Source of the DNA: Caenorhabditis remanei
Lineage: Eukaryota > Nematoda > Chromadorea > Rhabditida > Rhabditidae
DNA: 64,000 nt
Direction of reading: 5' to 3'
Assembly: GCF_010183535.1 (NCBI RefSeq)
Contig: NC_071332.1
Location: 11,780,001-11,844,000 of the forward strand
The stretch's first letter is position 1. The number at the start of each line of letters is the position of its first letter. The notes under the pieces were generated by a model, which was not told where the DNA came from, did no database searches, and saw only the letters and a program-made list of their open reading frames with translations. This document shows, in pieces, positions 45,454-55,649 of this stretch. The translations under genes and the position numbers were made by a program.

Positions 45454-46634
45454 TGTTGCTAAAAATAAAATTTTAGCTATGTAATCTGGTCTGTAAAAGC
45501 ATAGAGACGGTGACGTGGGAAACAAGAAACTGCTTTCAGCGATAGTTTTTTCTCACGATGCTTTTTTGTGATAGCATTTGGAAAAGGAAGTTCTGTTGCA
45601 AATAACGAAAAGATGGTTGGAACATCATATCCTCTGTCAGAAAATGACTAGCTAGAAAAGAGGAGAACTGATGGAAAAATGGAGAAATATGTTATAACCA
45701 GCCTATCTGCCTCGCCTTCGGCGATTCAGTCGGCTGACCTCTCCTCATTCACGTGGTCACCTTTTCTCAAACGTGCCCGCATGGCCGAGTGGTCTAAAGC
45801 GGCTGTCGCTGTCCAAAGCACGGCAGTTCGGTTTTGCCCGCTGGCTCAGTTTCTCTTCTCTTTCCAAAACCGTTGCGGACAGTGCCTCAGACAAACAGAC
45901 AAACACCACTTGTCTTTTATATATAAGAATGATATATTTCTAATAACTTAATTTTAAAAATTAGGCAATTTTTTTAGAAGCACTTGGAATTCAAAAATGA
46001 AACAATTAGAGAACACTCTGCTAGTCGAAACATTGAATGAAAGCTTCAAACTAATGTAAAATCAATTACAACATGTTTCTTGACTTGCTAGAATGGAAAT
46101 AACGCATTGAATAATTTTTCATTGGCTATTCACTTATTTTTTCTTCCTAAAAATAACAGAAACTCATAAAAACAAGAATTGAAACAAGAAAAAAGCAGAA
46201 CGAACAGAGAGTGCGGTAAAATTATGCAAACATTTTCAAATCATTCGAATTTCGCGCGCCGAACGACATTCCGCTATTCCGCTGTGAGAGCCGAAAGTTG
46301 TGTCGATTTACGAGCCAAAGATAAGCATTGAACAATTTTTCCAATAAATCAGTGCAAATATTGTTATTGTTACTCCTTCGGCTGGGAAAACAGTTTGAAA
46401 TCCTATAAAGGCGAGCTGGTTCTGCAGTATTCGACCAAACCCCCAATATTAGACTGATAAGTGAGAAGTGCTTACAAAGTGATAATCGCAAATGACAATA
46501 TAAAATTTCATAAAGGTGCACAAATTGCCGTTCATCGCCTAGTAATGTAGCCGAACTAGAAAAGAGAAAAAATATATACATGGAACTGATTTATTTCAGA
46601 CGAGATCTCTATTTTCATTCAATGGTCGATGATT
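45454..46634. other. Intergenic region upstream of chk-1
   Basis: Contains SINE-like copy 2 (45696-45933) and the FER-like kinase 3' flank. The rest is AT-rich and without recognisable genes. Confidence 0.4.
45696..45933 (+). mobile_element. tRNA-derived SINE-like repeat, copy 2 (upstream of chk-1)
   Basis: Same unit and orientation as 43706-43943, offset by 1990 bases. The A-box region is unchanged. Differences cluster in the first 80 and last 60 bases. It lies about 240 bases upstream of the chk-1 start codon, so it may affect that promoter. Confidence 0.75.
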
Positions 46635-47969
46635 TCAATTATTTGTATTTGGCTCCGAACTCTTCTCCGGTCCCTGCATGACACTCGGGTCTCCTGCTTC
46701 AAACTTCTTATTCAATTCTTCGAGTTTCTCTTTCAGCTTCTCCGCAGTTGGTCTTTTTTCTGGCTCATGATTCCAGCATTCACCGAGAACTGTTATCATT
46801 TCTCGTGGCATTCCGTCCGGCGGTGGCATACGATATCCACTGCGAACTTTTTGCTAAAACTCGAAAAGATTCCTTATGATTAATCCCATTCCTTCTCACC
46901 TTGACAGTGTAACCCTTCCATTCATGATACGGAGACTGATACGGAGTGATGAAGAATTCCCAGATCATGACACCGAATGCATACACATCAGTATTGAAAC
47001 GAGTCTCTCCATTCGCCCAGACTTCTGGAGCCAACCAACGGACATTCAACGGTTTGGTCAGATCGACTTTGTAGACGGTAGTGGCACGACACATTCCGAA
47101 ATCAGCCATTTTGACGATTCCATTATGAATGAGACAGTTACGAGCAGCAATGTCACGATGGATACAGCTGAAATATGTTAGTTCTCTCTGTCTGTTCATC
47201 CAGATGTCTCACTTCTTTTTATGCAAATAATCCATTCCACATGCAGCCATATAAGTATACTGTACTCTTCGATTCACCTTCAAATCAGATTTTTCTCTGA
47301 GTAAATCCTCAACAGCGCCTCCATTACAGAATTCTAGCACCAAAAGGTATGGATAATCATCCAAAATGAATCCATAGAACTTGACAATATTCGGATGATC
47401 ATATAATTGCATAACTCTTGCTTCTTTCATCATATCAGCCAACGCATCCTCATCAGTTCCCTCTGTATCCAACTTCTTCACTGCAATTACAGCATTATTC
47501 TTGACCAATCGTCCACGATAAACAGTTCCATATGCCCCCGATCCAATTTGTTTTTTGAAGTTGACATCTCGATGCATCAATTGAAATTTCCCTTTCGCAA
47601 TTGCTCTCTTCAATTGAACCTTTTCTCCTTTTATTTCAATTGTTTCTGCTTTCAACGAGTCGATCAATTTCCCGATGTTCCCCGCCGAACGGTTTCCGAG
47701 TTTCGCGGAACTCTGATTCCGTTTGATCTCATAACGACGAATTCCTTTTTTGAGACGAACAGCCAGATGGAATTGAAGTTTATTGAGTTCAGCAACGATA
47801 CGACTTGTCACCATAAAATCTCCTTCGTTTACAAGAAGTTGATCTGCGTCAATGTTCATCAGTGCTCCATGAAAATATGGAAGATTCAAATCATCCTCGG
47901 CGATCCTGGAGAAGATTTGAATCAAAAGATTCTTCACTTGATTACAAACCTTTCTCTATTGGGTGCCAT
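46635..47969 (-). CDS. FER-like non-receptor tyrosine kinase (SH2 plus kinase)
   Basis: Member of the expanded nematode FER-like kinase family, many of which act in the germ line. Exons on the minus strand are 47969-47950, 47905-47213, 47167-46900 and 46853-46635 (399 aa, in phase). The first exon encodes only MAPNRER. The SH2 domain (about 8-105) starts LPYFHGALMNIDADQLL. Its FLVRES-position strand reads GDFMVTSR, so the phosphotyrosine-binding arginine seems replaced. The kinase domain (about 125-380) has IGSGAYGTVYRG, VIAVKKLD, CIHRDIAARNCLIHNG, MADFGMCRA and WLAPEVWANGETRFNTDVY, all expected for an active tyrosine kinase. The C-terminus is a short coiled coil (EKLKEKLEELNKKFEAG). No F-BAR domain is present, as usual for the nematode family. 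Confidence 0.92.
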
Positions 47970-49157
47970 ATTTCAGAATTGAACGCTTTTTGATTATTTT
48001 AACGAGAACTGTTCTGGAAATTGAACTCAAATTTGCCGAAATCTTCCAAAACGAACCTAATAAAAATGTTTCAGATAAAACAGCCAGCTTCTCGTAGATT
48101 CAAATTGAATACTAATTCTCAAACTGTTTTTTTTTCTCCTTGGAAGACATGAAAATCCACGTGACCACTTATTCCACTTAATGAAAACACGGGAATAATT
48201 ATCCAGCTTCGTGTCCACGTGTAAACAAGATTTCTTGAATTTTATGGAGGTTCAGCCATTATTATTGCGGATCTGTGTGTTTGTCAGTCCAAACTGATTC
48301 AAGAAAAGTTATTTGACGTTTTGAATATCTGTCTGTCTTTTCATAGATCCATCAGAAAGCGTTAATTTGTTCAATTAGGCAAAACTTTCAAAATTTCTCA
48401 TTTATTGCATCAGGTTACGGTAGTTCTCTGGCTGTTCAGCTAATGAATACTTTTTCTTTCAAACAACAACCGGATATTTCTGAATCCTGTAGATCCACTC
48501 AGAATCAATACTTCGTCGTTTTCTGCTTTATTATTCCTCTCAAGTCCACTATACTTTCTTCTTTTCTCTTTTTCCCTTCTCCTTTATACCCCTAGTCATG
48601 TTCCCGTGTCTGTCATCTCTCCATCTCCCACACATTCTCTTCTGCTTCGACCAATAGTCAGCTGAGTCTCTCTATTTATCTTTGTTTCTTTTTCTCTCTT
48701 CTGACACTCTCTCTCTCTCTCTATATTCTGCTGAATTCCATATTCACTGCAACTCACTCACCTTGATGCTCACTTATTCTAATTACAGTCTTTAACATTG
48801 CCTTGTCTGGATATCGATCACTTTTTATTTGTTGTTAAAAATCGGTGAGGTGCCAGTAGTACACCTACACCAAACAACCTCAAAGTGGTTCGAACAAGTA
48901 GCGGCGAAGAGGCTGACGAGCCAGCCGCTGTTCCCGTTAAACGGCGGAGGTGAGACATTCTTTATTCTGGATTTGGAAGAGTGGGGGAGGGGCTGAGTGA
49001 TGGATGGACAAGATGGGAAGACCAGAGAAGAAATGAATCTAGATTGATATGAAAGTAGCTGGAAATGATAGTCTGAAACTGAATACAGATGGTTATGCAA
49101 ACAGATTATGCCAATTCACAGAGATAATTTCTAGTCTCAATAATCCAGTATTTCAGA
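47970..49157. other. Divergent intergenic region, FER-like kinase and WDR26-like gene
   Basis: Contains C/T-rich promoter-like tracts (48530-48730, including a CTCTCTCTCTCTCTA run). A stretch at 48849-48948 is open, GC-richer and could be an extra 5' exon of the WDR26-like gene (see findings). Otherwise no gene is seen. Confidence 0.4.
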
Positions 49158-51543
49158 ATGACCCAGGACGAAAGCACTAGTGGCAAATCGAAGAAAGGAC
49201 GAGTTTCCGTTGCCCAACGTCTTCAAACAAATGCTGTAAGTTGGCTAACCGGCTCATGAAAGAACATAAACATTGATAGATATTTGATTACCTACAGTAA
49301 AATACGACGATACAAAAACTCAAAATGTTTCAGCAACTGTCTCCTAGATCTCAAGATGATCCAGATGAAAGAGAAACAGAGAGGAAACAAATGGATTTGG
49401 GGAAGTACGATAAGGCAACCATTCGGATAATTGCACAATTTTTGGATAATATAGGACTGCAGTGAGTATAGAATTAATTCCACCATTCCTACTCTTGCCT
49501 CTTTATCAGAAATTCCGTTGAAGCCCTCGTTGAAGAAACTGGATTCACAATTGAAACGAGTGCTGGAGCGAGAATTCGTTCGAGTATAATGAAAGGAAAC
49601 TACGATGCAGCTTGTGATATTCTGGAACAAGCAAGAGATCTTCCACAAGAAACATCTCAGAATGCTGGTTATATCATTCAATGCTTCAAGTTGGCAGATT
49701 TGGTCAGAAAGGGACGAGTGAGTGCTTATTTCGAAAGGATTTATTCATCTCAATATTTCTGAATTTTCAGTATTTTGACGCACTTTTTACAATGAAGTCT
49801 ATGGCTCCGATCGTATTCAGAGACGAATCGAAAAATATGGAATATTTCGATAGTTTTGTGAAGGATATCATGTTGGGAGGAAATAGATATCAACATTTGG
49901 AGTGAGTTTTCCCTCGAAAGTTTTCAAATTCGAAGTTCACCTTTTTCAGTTCTGCAACTGAAAGAGAGTCTCAATTGACATTCCTCGAGGAACTACTTCC
50001 ATCTGATTTTATTCTTCCACAGAATAGATTAAAGTCTATTCTAAATAAAGGTAAACTTATCTAATATCTGAAGAATTCAACAAAGTTCAAATTCCAGTTC
50101 ATGGTCCAGCAACAGATGAAAAAGCGTCGAAACTTCTCCGTGATGATACTCAAAATACTCCAAAAGGGCCTCCATACCGTCAAATTCAGCTATGGGAACA
50201 CCGCAACTCTCCAATTTATTGTGTCAAATTCTCAAGAAACGGAAAATTGATGGCGAGTGGTGGAAGGAGTAATTTAATCACAATTTGGGAAACAAGAAGT
50301 GGTCAATTGAAGAGACTCGGAGAGTTGTCATCGATTACAGAGGGAGATATCGGATACATGGAGTTTTGCCAACAGAATAAATATATTCTGGTTTGCGGTG
50401 GAGCCTCATGTAAATATAATGTAAGTTTTATGAGAGATTGGACATCCGGACAAACATTTCTTCATTCCAGCTCACCATATTCGACGTGGCATCTCGTGTC
50501 GTTTGTCGAACTCTCCGTGTCGCCGTTGGTCATGATGATAATCTTGATCTCGGAACCTACTTCTCCTGTGCTACTTTCCTCACGGAACCACTCACTAATC
50601 GTACTCGACTCGTTGCTGGAAATGAGTTGGGAGCTCTGAAAGTTTATGATCTAAATATTGATTCAAATGCTCCAATCCGTACACAAGGCGGGTTCCGTGT
50701 CAGATGTTTGTATGGAATGAAGAATGGAGACTTCTTTCTGATGGTTGATGCTCTGAATCGAGTCAGATTATATTCAATTTCGGCGGAGAAGATGGAAGGA
50801 ACAACGATATGTAAAGAAGAAGTCACAATTATAAATATGACAGTGCATCCATCTGAAAAGTTTGTTTTGACAGCTACAGAGGCTAATCTCAGACTCTGGG
50901 ATGTTCGTAATCATAATTTGGTTCGTGTTTTCACTGGAGCATGTCAACGGGAAGAATTCAATAGATACTCGATTCATTCTTCTTTTGGAGGAGTTCATCA
51001 ACAGTTTATTGCAACTGGATCCATCGGAAGTGAGTTTAGAAATAGTTAGAGAAAATGCTAGAAACACTATTTATTTCAGAAGAAAGCGACGAATCTCTCC
51101 GTGACAATGATAAATCCAAGCGAAAGAATGGTCGAGTTGTCATCTGGAGTGTCGAAGAATCTCGTCCGAAATTCGAATTGATTGGTCATAAAGGACACGT
51201 GAATGGAGTTGCATGGCATCCAAGAGACCCAACAATGCTTGTCAGCTGTGGTGATGATTCAACAATTCGTGTTTGGTCTCTCAATCGATCCGAGACTTCT
51301 GATTACTCTCAAGTCATTCCACGTCGTATTCCACGCAGTCAGAAGAAACAGAAGACTGAACCGAAAGTTACAGAACCTGTACTCAATACGAAACAAGAAT
51401 TGATGAGAAGTTTGAGAGAACAAATCAAGAATATGAGCACTAAAAATGATTTTGAAACCGATTTGAAGATGGAACAATTGTGGATTCAGAGAGCTAATCA
51501 CCCGAAATGGGCGATTGATGAGGAAGTTCCTCAACCCATGTAA
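49158..51543 (+). CDS. WDR26/Gid7-like WD40 protein of the CTLH (GID) ubiquitin ligase
   Basis: LisH-CTLH-WD40 protein, in other animals a substrate-adaptor subunit of the CTLH E3 ligase. Exons are 49158-49235, 49334-49461, 49510-49717, 49771-49901, 49950-50050, 50098-50420, 50471-51029 and 51080-51543 (663 aa, in phase). The LisH-type segment starts KATIRIIAQFLDNIGLQNSV. The CTLH region has GNYDAACDILEQARDL and ALFTMKSMAPI. The WD40 propeller (about 270-610) begins IQLWEHRNSPIYCVKFSRNG and ends GHVNGVAWHPRDPTMLVSCG, then STIRVWSL. FNRYSIHSSFGGVHQQFIAT matches WDR26 specifically. The C-terminal extension of about 90 residues is basic then acidic and looks nematode-specific. The start is the first ATG after a TTTCAG acceptor. 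An in-frame upstream exon is possible. Confidence 0.9.
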
Positions 51544-52032
51544 TTATTCTCTCTACTTATTACATTGCGTCTGTACATATTTTGAAATTGACTTGAATGA
51601 ATGAATTGATTTTTCAACTGTTCACCTCTTCACGTTTCCATAAAGTTACATAACTTTCTGTCAATCTGAAATAGAAGAACAAGCCAATAGAAGATATTTT
51701 ATTTACAAGCAAGCACTATTAATAAATTATAAAAGTTCAACAAAATTATATTTCAAGAGTGCAGATAGTGATAGACTGGAAACTGATTATGCACAGGGAA
51801 CGGGATAAAGAAGCGCCTAATTATGAATAAACAATGAGTTTTGAGAATTTGGAAAATGAAAGTAGATGAAACCAGCCTCAAGTAAGTTACTTATTTTCTA
51901 TTTCTAAACTACACTAATTAATTACAGAAGCGATGAAAACGATCACTTATGAGATCTAGAGATTGGGAACAATAAATATAAATTAGGAAAAAGTTGAGGA
52001 AAAGAAAATGAGTTGAAGAATAGGAAACCATT
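51544..52032. other. Convergent intergenic region, WDR26-like gene and mtm-9
   Basis: 3' UTR sequence of both genes. AT-rich with several A-runs. No other feature seen. Confidence 0.4.
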
Positions 52033-54112
52033 TCAAATGGGTGACGAAACACGTAGTTCCCGTGACAATTCAATCACATTTCTTCTCAATGATGACGCTT
52101 TTGCTGTCAACTCCTTTTCGCGTAACTTCCAATGGTCTGCTAAGCTTTGAATGGTTTCCGTTTCCGGCTTTGACCAACTATTATCCGGACGTTGCCAACG
52201 GAAGAACAGACGATCCCAGATTTTCTGAAAACGAACAATTTGAAAAACTTATATGTGATATTAATCTTTTTTGAAACAAATATAACTCACAATACACTGC
52301 GGAGCGATACTTGGCCAGATGACACCAGTTGTTGGATCATAACAAACATTCACAAATTGTTTCATATTTTCTGGATGATGCACATGTGACCATAAGGATA
52401 CCGTCTTCTTTCTAATTCCATGTTCTTTTTTCTCTTTTTCAGAATTTCCCAAGAACGATCCGAATTCTGAAGCATATGCATGTTCAAACAGGAATATCAG
52501 AAAATTCTCGTCGAACTCGAAGGACATTGGATATTGAGAAATCATCTGGTGGACAGCATCAAGGAAAACGAGGAAAACTGGAGATTCGAATGGTCCCGTG
52601 ACAGTTCCTTCCGCATATGCACAATGATTATTTCGGAGACTGAATGGATGTCCGGCACATATCCATTCACGCTCAATTACTGATTCAAATCTAAAAGTTA
52701 GAAATTCATTTTATTGAAAAATGTTGAAGTATCACTAACCCACGAATCGTTCTTGCATCAGAATCCAACAGAATTTGGGATAATGAAGAAGCAATCAATG
52801 TCGAATCGAGACCATCTCCTCCATGAATTACCACTGGAACCTCTTTTAATCCTTCACTATATATACATTGTGCAACATTTGCAGCTGCTTCCAATGATGC
52901 AGCTACTGCAGATAACCATCCAGCTTGTCCAACACGACTAACCCATCGATCGGATGTTACTTTCCGTTCGGAACAAACATCAACCATTCGGGTGAGGGCA
53001 TCGTGAATTTCTCGTTGTCGGGGGATCGGGCACTGAAATGAATCTATAGATTAGTTGAGAAACATGAAAAATCGCAGAAGAAAATGCAGGACTACTTATC
53101 TAGAAATGAACATTACCTGAATATATCTCCACTGTCTATAATTTCCTTGTGGCTCTGCACCACCTCCTTTTGCTTTTGCCGAAGTCGCCGATGATTTAGA
53201 TCTTGTATCAATGATATATCCTCTATTAATTGTAATCAATGAATTCAGAATGGTCTCATCTTCTCGACATCTTCTATTTGTTGGTCCAATTAATGGCTGT
53301 GAACACCGGACAAGTGGTGATCTTGTTTCTTTATGAAAATAACTCAGAACTGGGAATCGTCCACTTTCCCGAAATGTTGCCGAGATTTTCAGATAATCAT
53401 CCCCAATTCCTTTCGGAACAATTAGTTTCTCTGGGTAACTAGGACAAACTGAAAACTTTTCATTGACTGATGAGATTCTGAAGGCGTCAGTTGAAAGCAT
53501 CAGTCGAGCGAATTCTTGTTCCGGGTCGAATGCCGACCATCCGTCATCCAAAATTGTGAATGGAGAGTTGTAGAAGAAAGCATAGTCGTGAAGGAAACCA
53601 TCTGAAAATAAATAATTTTTCAGAAATCCAAAACCAATGCGCTATGAAAACGTACTAATATTTGAAAGTGCTTCAATAGTTCTGGCAGTCGCTCTACAAA
53701 TCTCCAAATCTCCAATCTCGAAGATTATTAGAAGAAAATTCTTGCATTTCAGCGCAAGCAGACCTCCTCTTTGTGGATTTTCTTTGGAAATTGGCTCACA
53801 AAGAACACGATCAACTGCTTTGTGAAGCAACCAGAACTCTTCTGAATTATCAGGAACTTCTTTGCTGACTGTTGTTGGGGCAAAGATTAGATGGTGACCT
53901 GGAAAGAAAAATTAGTGAAAAGAAAGGAAGAAAGAAAACAGAAATTTTCAGCTGTATTTCTAGGAAAAGCTTGTTTGAATTTTGAAAACAGAGTTTCGTA
54001 ATTATTTTAACTTACCAAAAATGCAAATATCTCCTATCTGTGCTGGTCTCGGACCTTTTCTCATAAATGCATCGCGTACCCGTGTCACTTCGATTAAATC
54101 CGATAACTCCAT
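52033..54112 (-). CDS. mtm-9: Catalytically inactive myotubularin, MTMR9 type
   Basis: Pseudophosphatase partner that stabilises active myotubularins (MTM-6 in C. elegans) acting on phosphoinositides in endocytosis. Exons on the minus strand are 54112-54016, 53898-53656, 53601-53117, 53032-52740, 52690-52291 and 52224-52033 (569 aa, in phase). The PH-GRAM domain starts MELSDLIEVTRVRDAF and includes GDICIFGHHLIFAPT. The phosphatase-like domain has DDGWSAFDPEQEFARL. Its P-loop reads HGGDGLDSTL where active enzymes have HCSDGWDRT, so the nucleophile Cys and the Arg are both lost, as in MTMR9. Further conserved blocks are FESVIEREWICAGHPF, FDENFLIFLFEHAYASEFGS and GVIWPSIAPQ. The protein closes with a coiled coil (EKELTAKASSLRRNVIELS) used for dimerisation. 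Confidence 0.94.
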
Positions 54113-54769
54113 TCCTGTAATAAAACCTGGATTATAAATTTTATAGGATTGGGAGAATTAAAGACGTTTGCCTGGAGTATTTGAGTAATGTATATATGAA
54201 TAAAAACTATGTAAACACTTGAAAACAATTAAAAATTCACCGAACGAATCACAGGACGACACTCCAAAATAACGACTTGATTGGAGTTTAGTGGCGTAAA
54301 TCAACACACATTTTCAGCGGAGAATTCGAAATATAACTTTTTCCGGGTTTTACAAGAAAAATGAAAGAATGTAACCCATTTCTTTGGATTCGCCTCGTAC
54401 CAAATAGAGAAAAGACGAAAGAACGAAAAATATAAACAACGGGTTGGGGTGCATTTCAAAGGAGAAACAGAGAAAAACAGAGACATTGGAGACACGCTAC
54501 TACTCCGTCAGTTTGACGAGAAAGGGGAGGAAGGACCTCTATCTATTCATTCCAATGTACTGAACGGATGGAAAATGGAAAAAAAGAGAAAGCGCGCCGA
54601 GAAGAAAAATGCTAAAAGCGAAAGGCAATGGAGTTAAATTAGGAAAAGAGGAGTCTGGGAGACAGAAAAGTGAATGTATTGGAATCAATATTTGAAGTCT
54701 TTTGACTTAGCTAAGAGACTTCAAAGTACTCAGCAAAGAAGAGCAACCTTCCACTTCCCTAAACAATAA
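54113..54769. other. Intergenic region upstream of mtm-9
   Basis: AT-rich, with purine-rich sequence at 54470-54660. No coding sequence recognised. Confidence 0.35.
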
Positions 54770-55145
54770 TGAGACCGTACAAATCGGGAAGAAACGAAAT
54801 CGGGAAGAAACGAAAGCGGAAGAAACGAAACGGGAAGAAACGAATCGGGAAGAACAAGCTAAATTTCTGTGAACACCTTCACGTCAAATTGCGGAGTTGA
54901 CCGTAATCCAAAATTGAGAAAAGATTTTTCTGGCTTATGCGCTAAAATTTGTGTCGAAAATAAAGCTACGGAACTAAAAAATCGATTTAGAGTATTGTGC
55001 GCAGCCATTACTATAGCTAAAGTCAGGAAAACTTGCGAAAAACTGTTCTTCCCGTTTCGCTTCTTCCCGATTCGTTTCTTCCCGTTTCGTTTCTTCCGCT
55101 TTCGTTTCTTCCCGATTTCGTTTCTTCCCGATTTGTACGGTCTCA
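54770..55145. mobile_element. MITE-like element with long inverted repeats built of GGGAAGAAACGAA units
   Basis: A 376-base element. The first 83 or so bases (GAGACCGTACAAATCGGG, then repeats of GGGAAGAAACGAAA/T) are matched inverted at the right end, where CTTCCCG and GTTTCTTCC repeats lead to CCCGATTTGTACGGTCTC. The flanks carry CAATAA at 54764-54769 and 55146-55151, a possible 6-base target duplication. The centre has no ORF. The arms could form a long hairpin. Confidence 0.8.
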
Positions 55146-55233
55146 CAATAATTTTTTAAACAGATTACGGTAATCAACCTGAGGTCCGCAAACACCGACG
55201 TTTCCGATCGATGTTTTTCGAAAAAAAAATTTA

Positions 55234-55487
55234 TGGGCCTATTTTTGGCAAGCAAAAAACGTTTTTCGCTGCTTTCCTTTTCTCGTGAATTGGAAAGAAG
55301 CAGCGAAAAACTATTTTCCTCTGGCACATGCCTTTTTCGACTCCGCAGGTCTCAGAGAGAACGGTAAAACACCAGCGAAAAACGTTAAAAAAACAGCGAA
55401 AAACTAAGAGTTTTTCGTTGATTTTCTGGTTCCGTGAATCGAAAAAAAGCAGCGAAAAACGTTTTTTGCTTGCCAAGAATAGGCCCA
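55234..55487. mobile_element. Short inverted-repeat transposon with TTA target duplication
   Basis: A 254-base element. The left end TGGGCCTATTTTTGGCAAGC recurs inverted at the right end as GCTTGCCAAGAATAGGCCCA, and the match extends about 40 bases into CAGCGAAAAACG. TTA flanks it at 55231-55233 and 55488-55490, as expected for PIF/Harbinger-type insertion. Several internal copies of CAGCGAAAAAC are present. No transposase. Confidence 0.8.
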
Positions 55488-55649
55488 TTAAAGCTGCGTC
55501 GGGTTCCGAGGAACGTTCCGCGAAAAATGATGTAATTCTCATCATTGTGTTTAAGTAGGGATTACTTTATTTTAAAATCTCTTAAAAATGCTCTATGCTT
55601 CTCTCTTTTTTGTTATCAATTATGAACATTTAACAGCATTTGCAGAAAT

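Noticed and set aside
54859..55546. Overlapping 95-117-codon frames rich in Lys/Arg or Phe
   Set aside because: They come from translating the inverted-repeat transposons and have no protein character.
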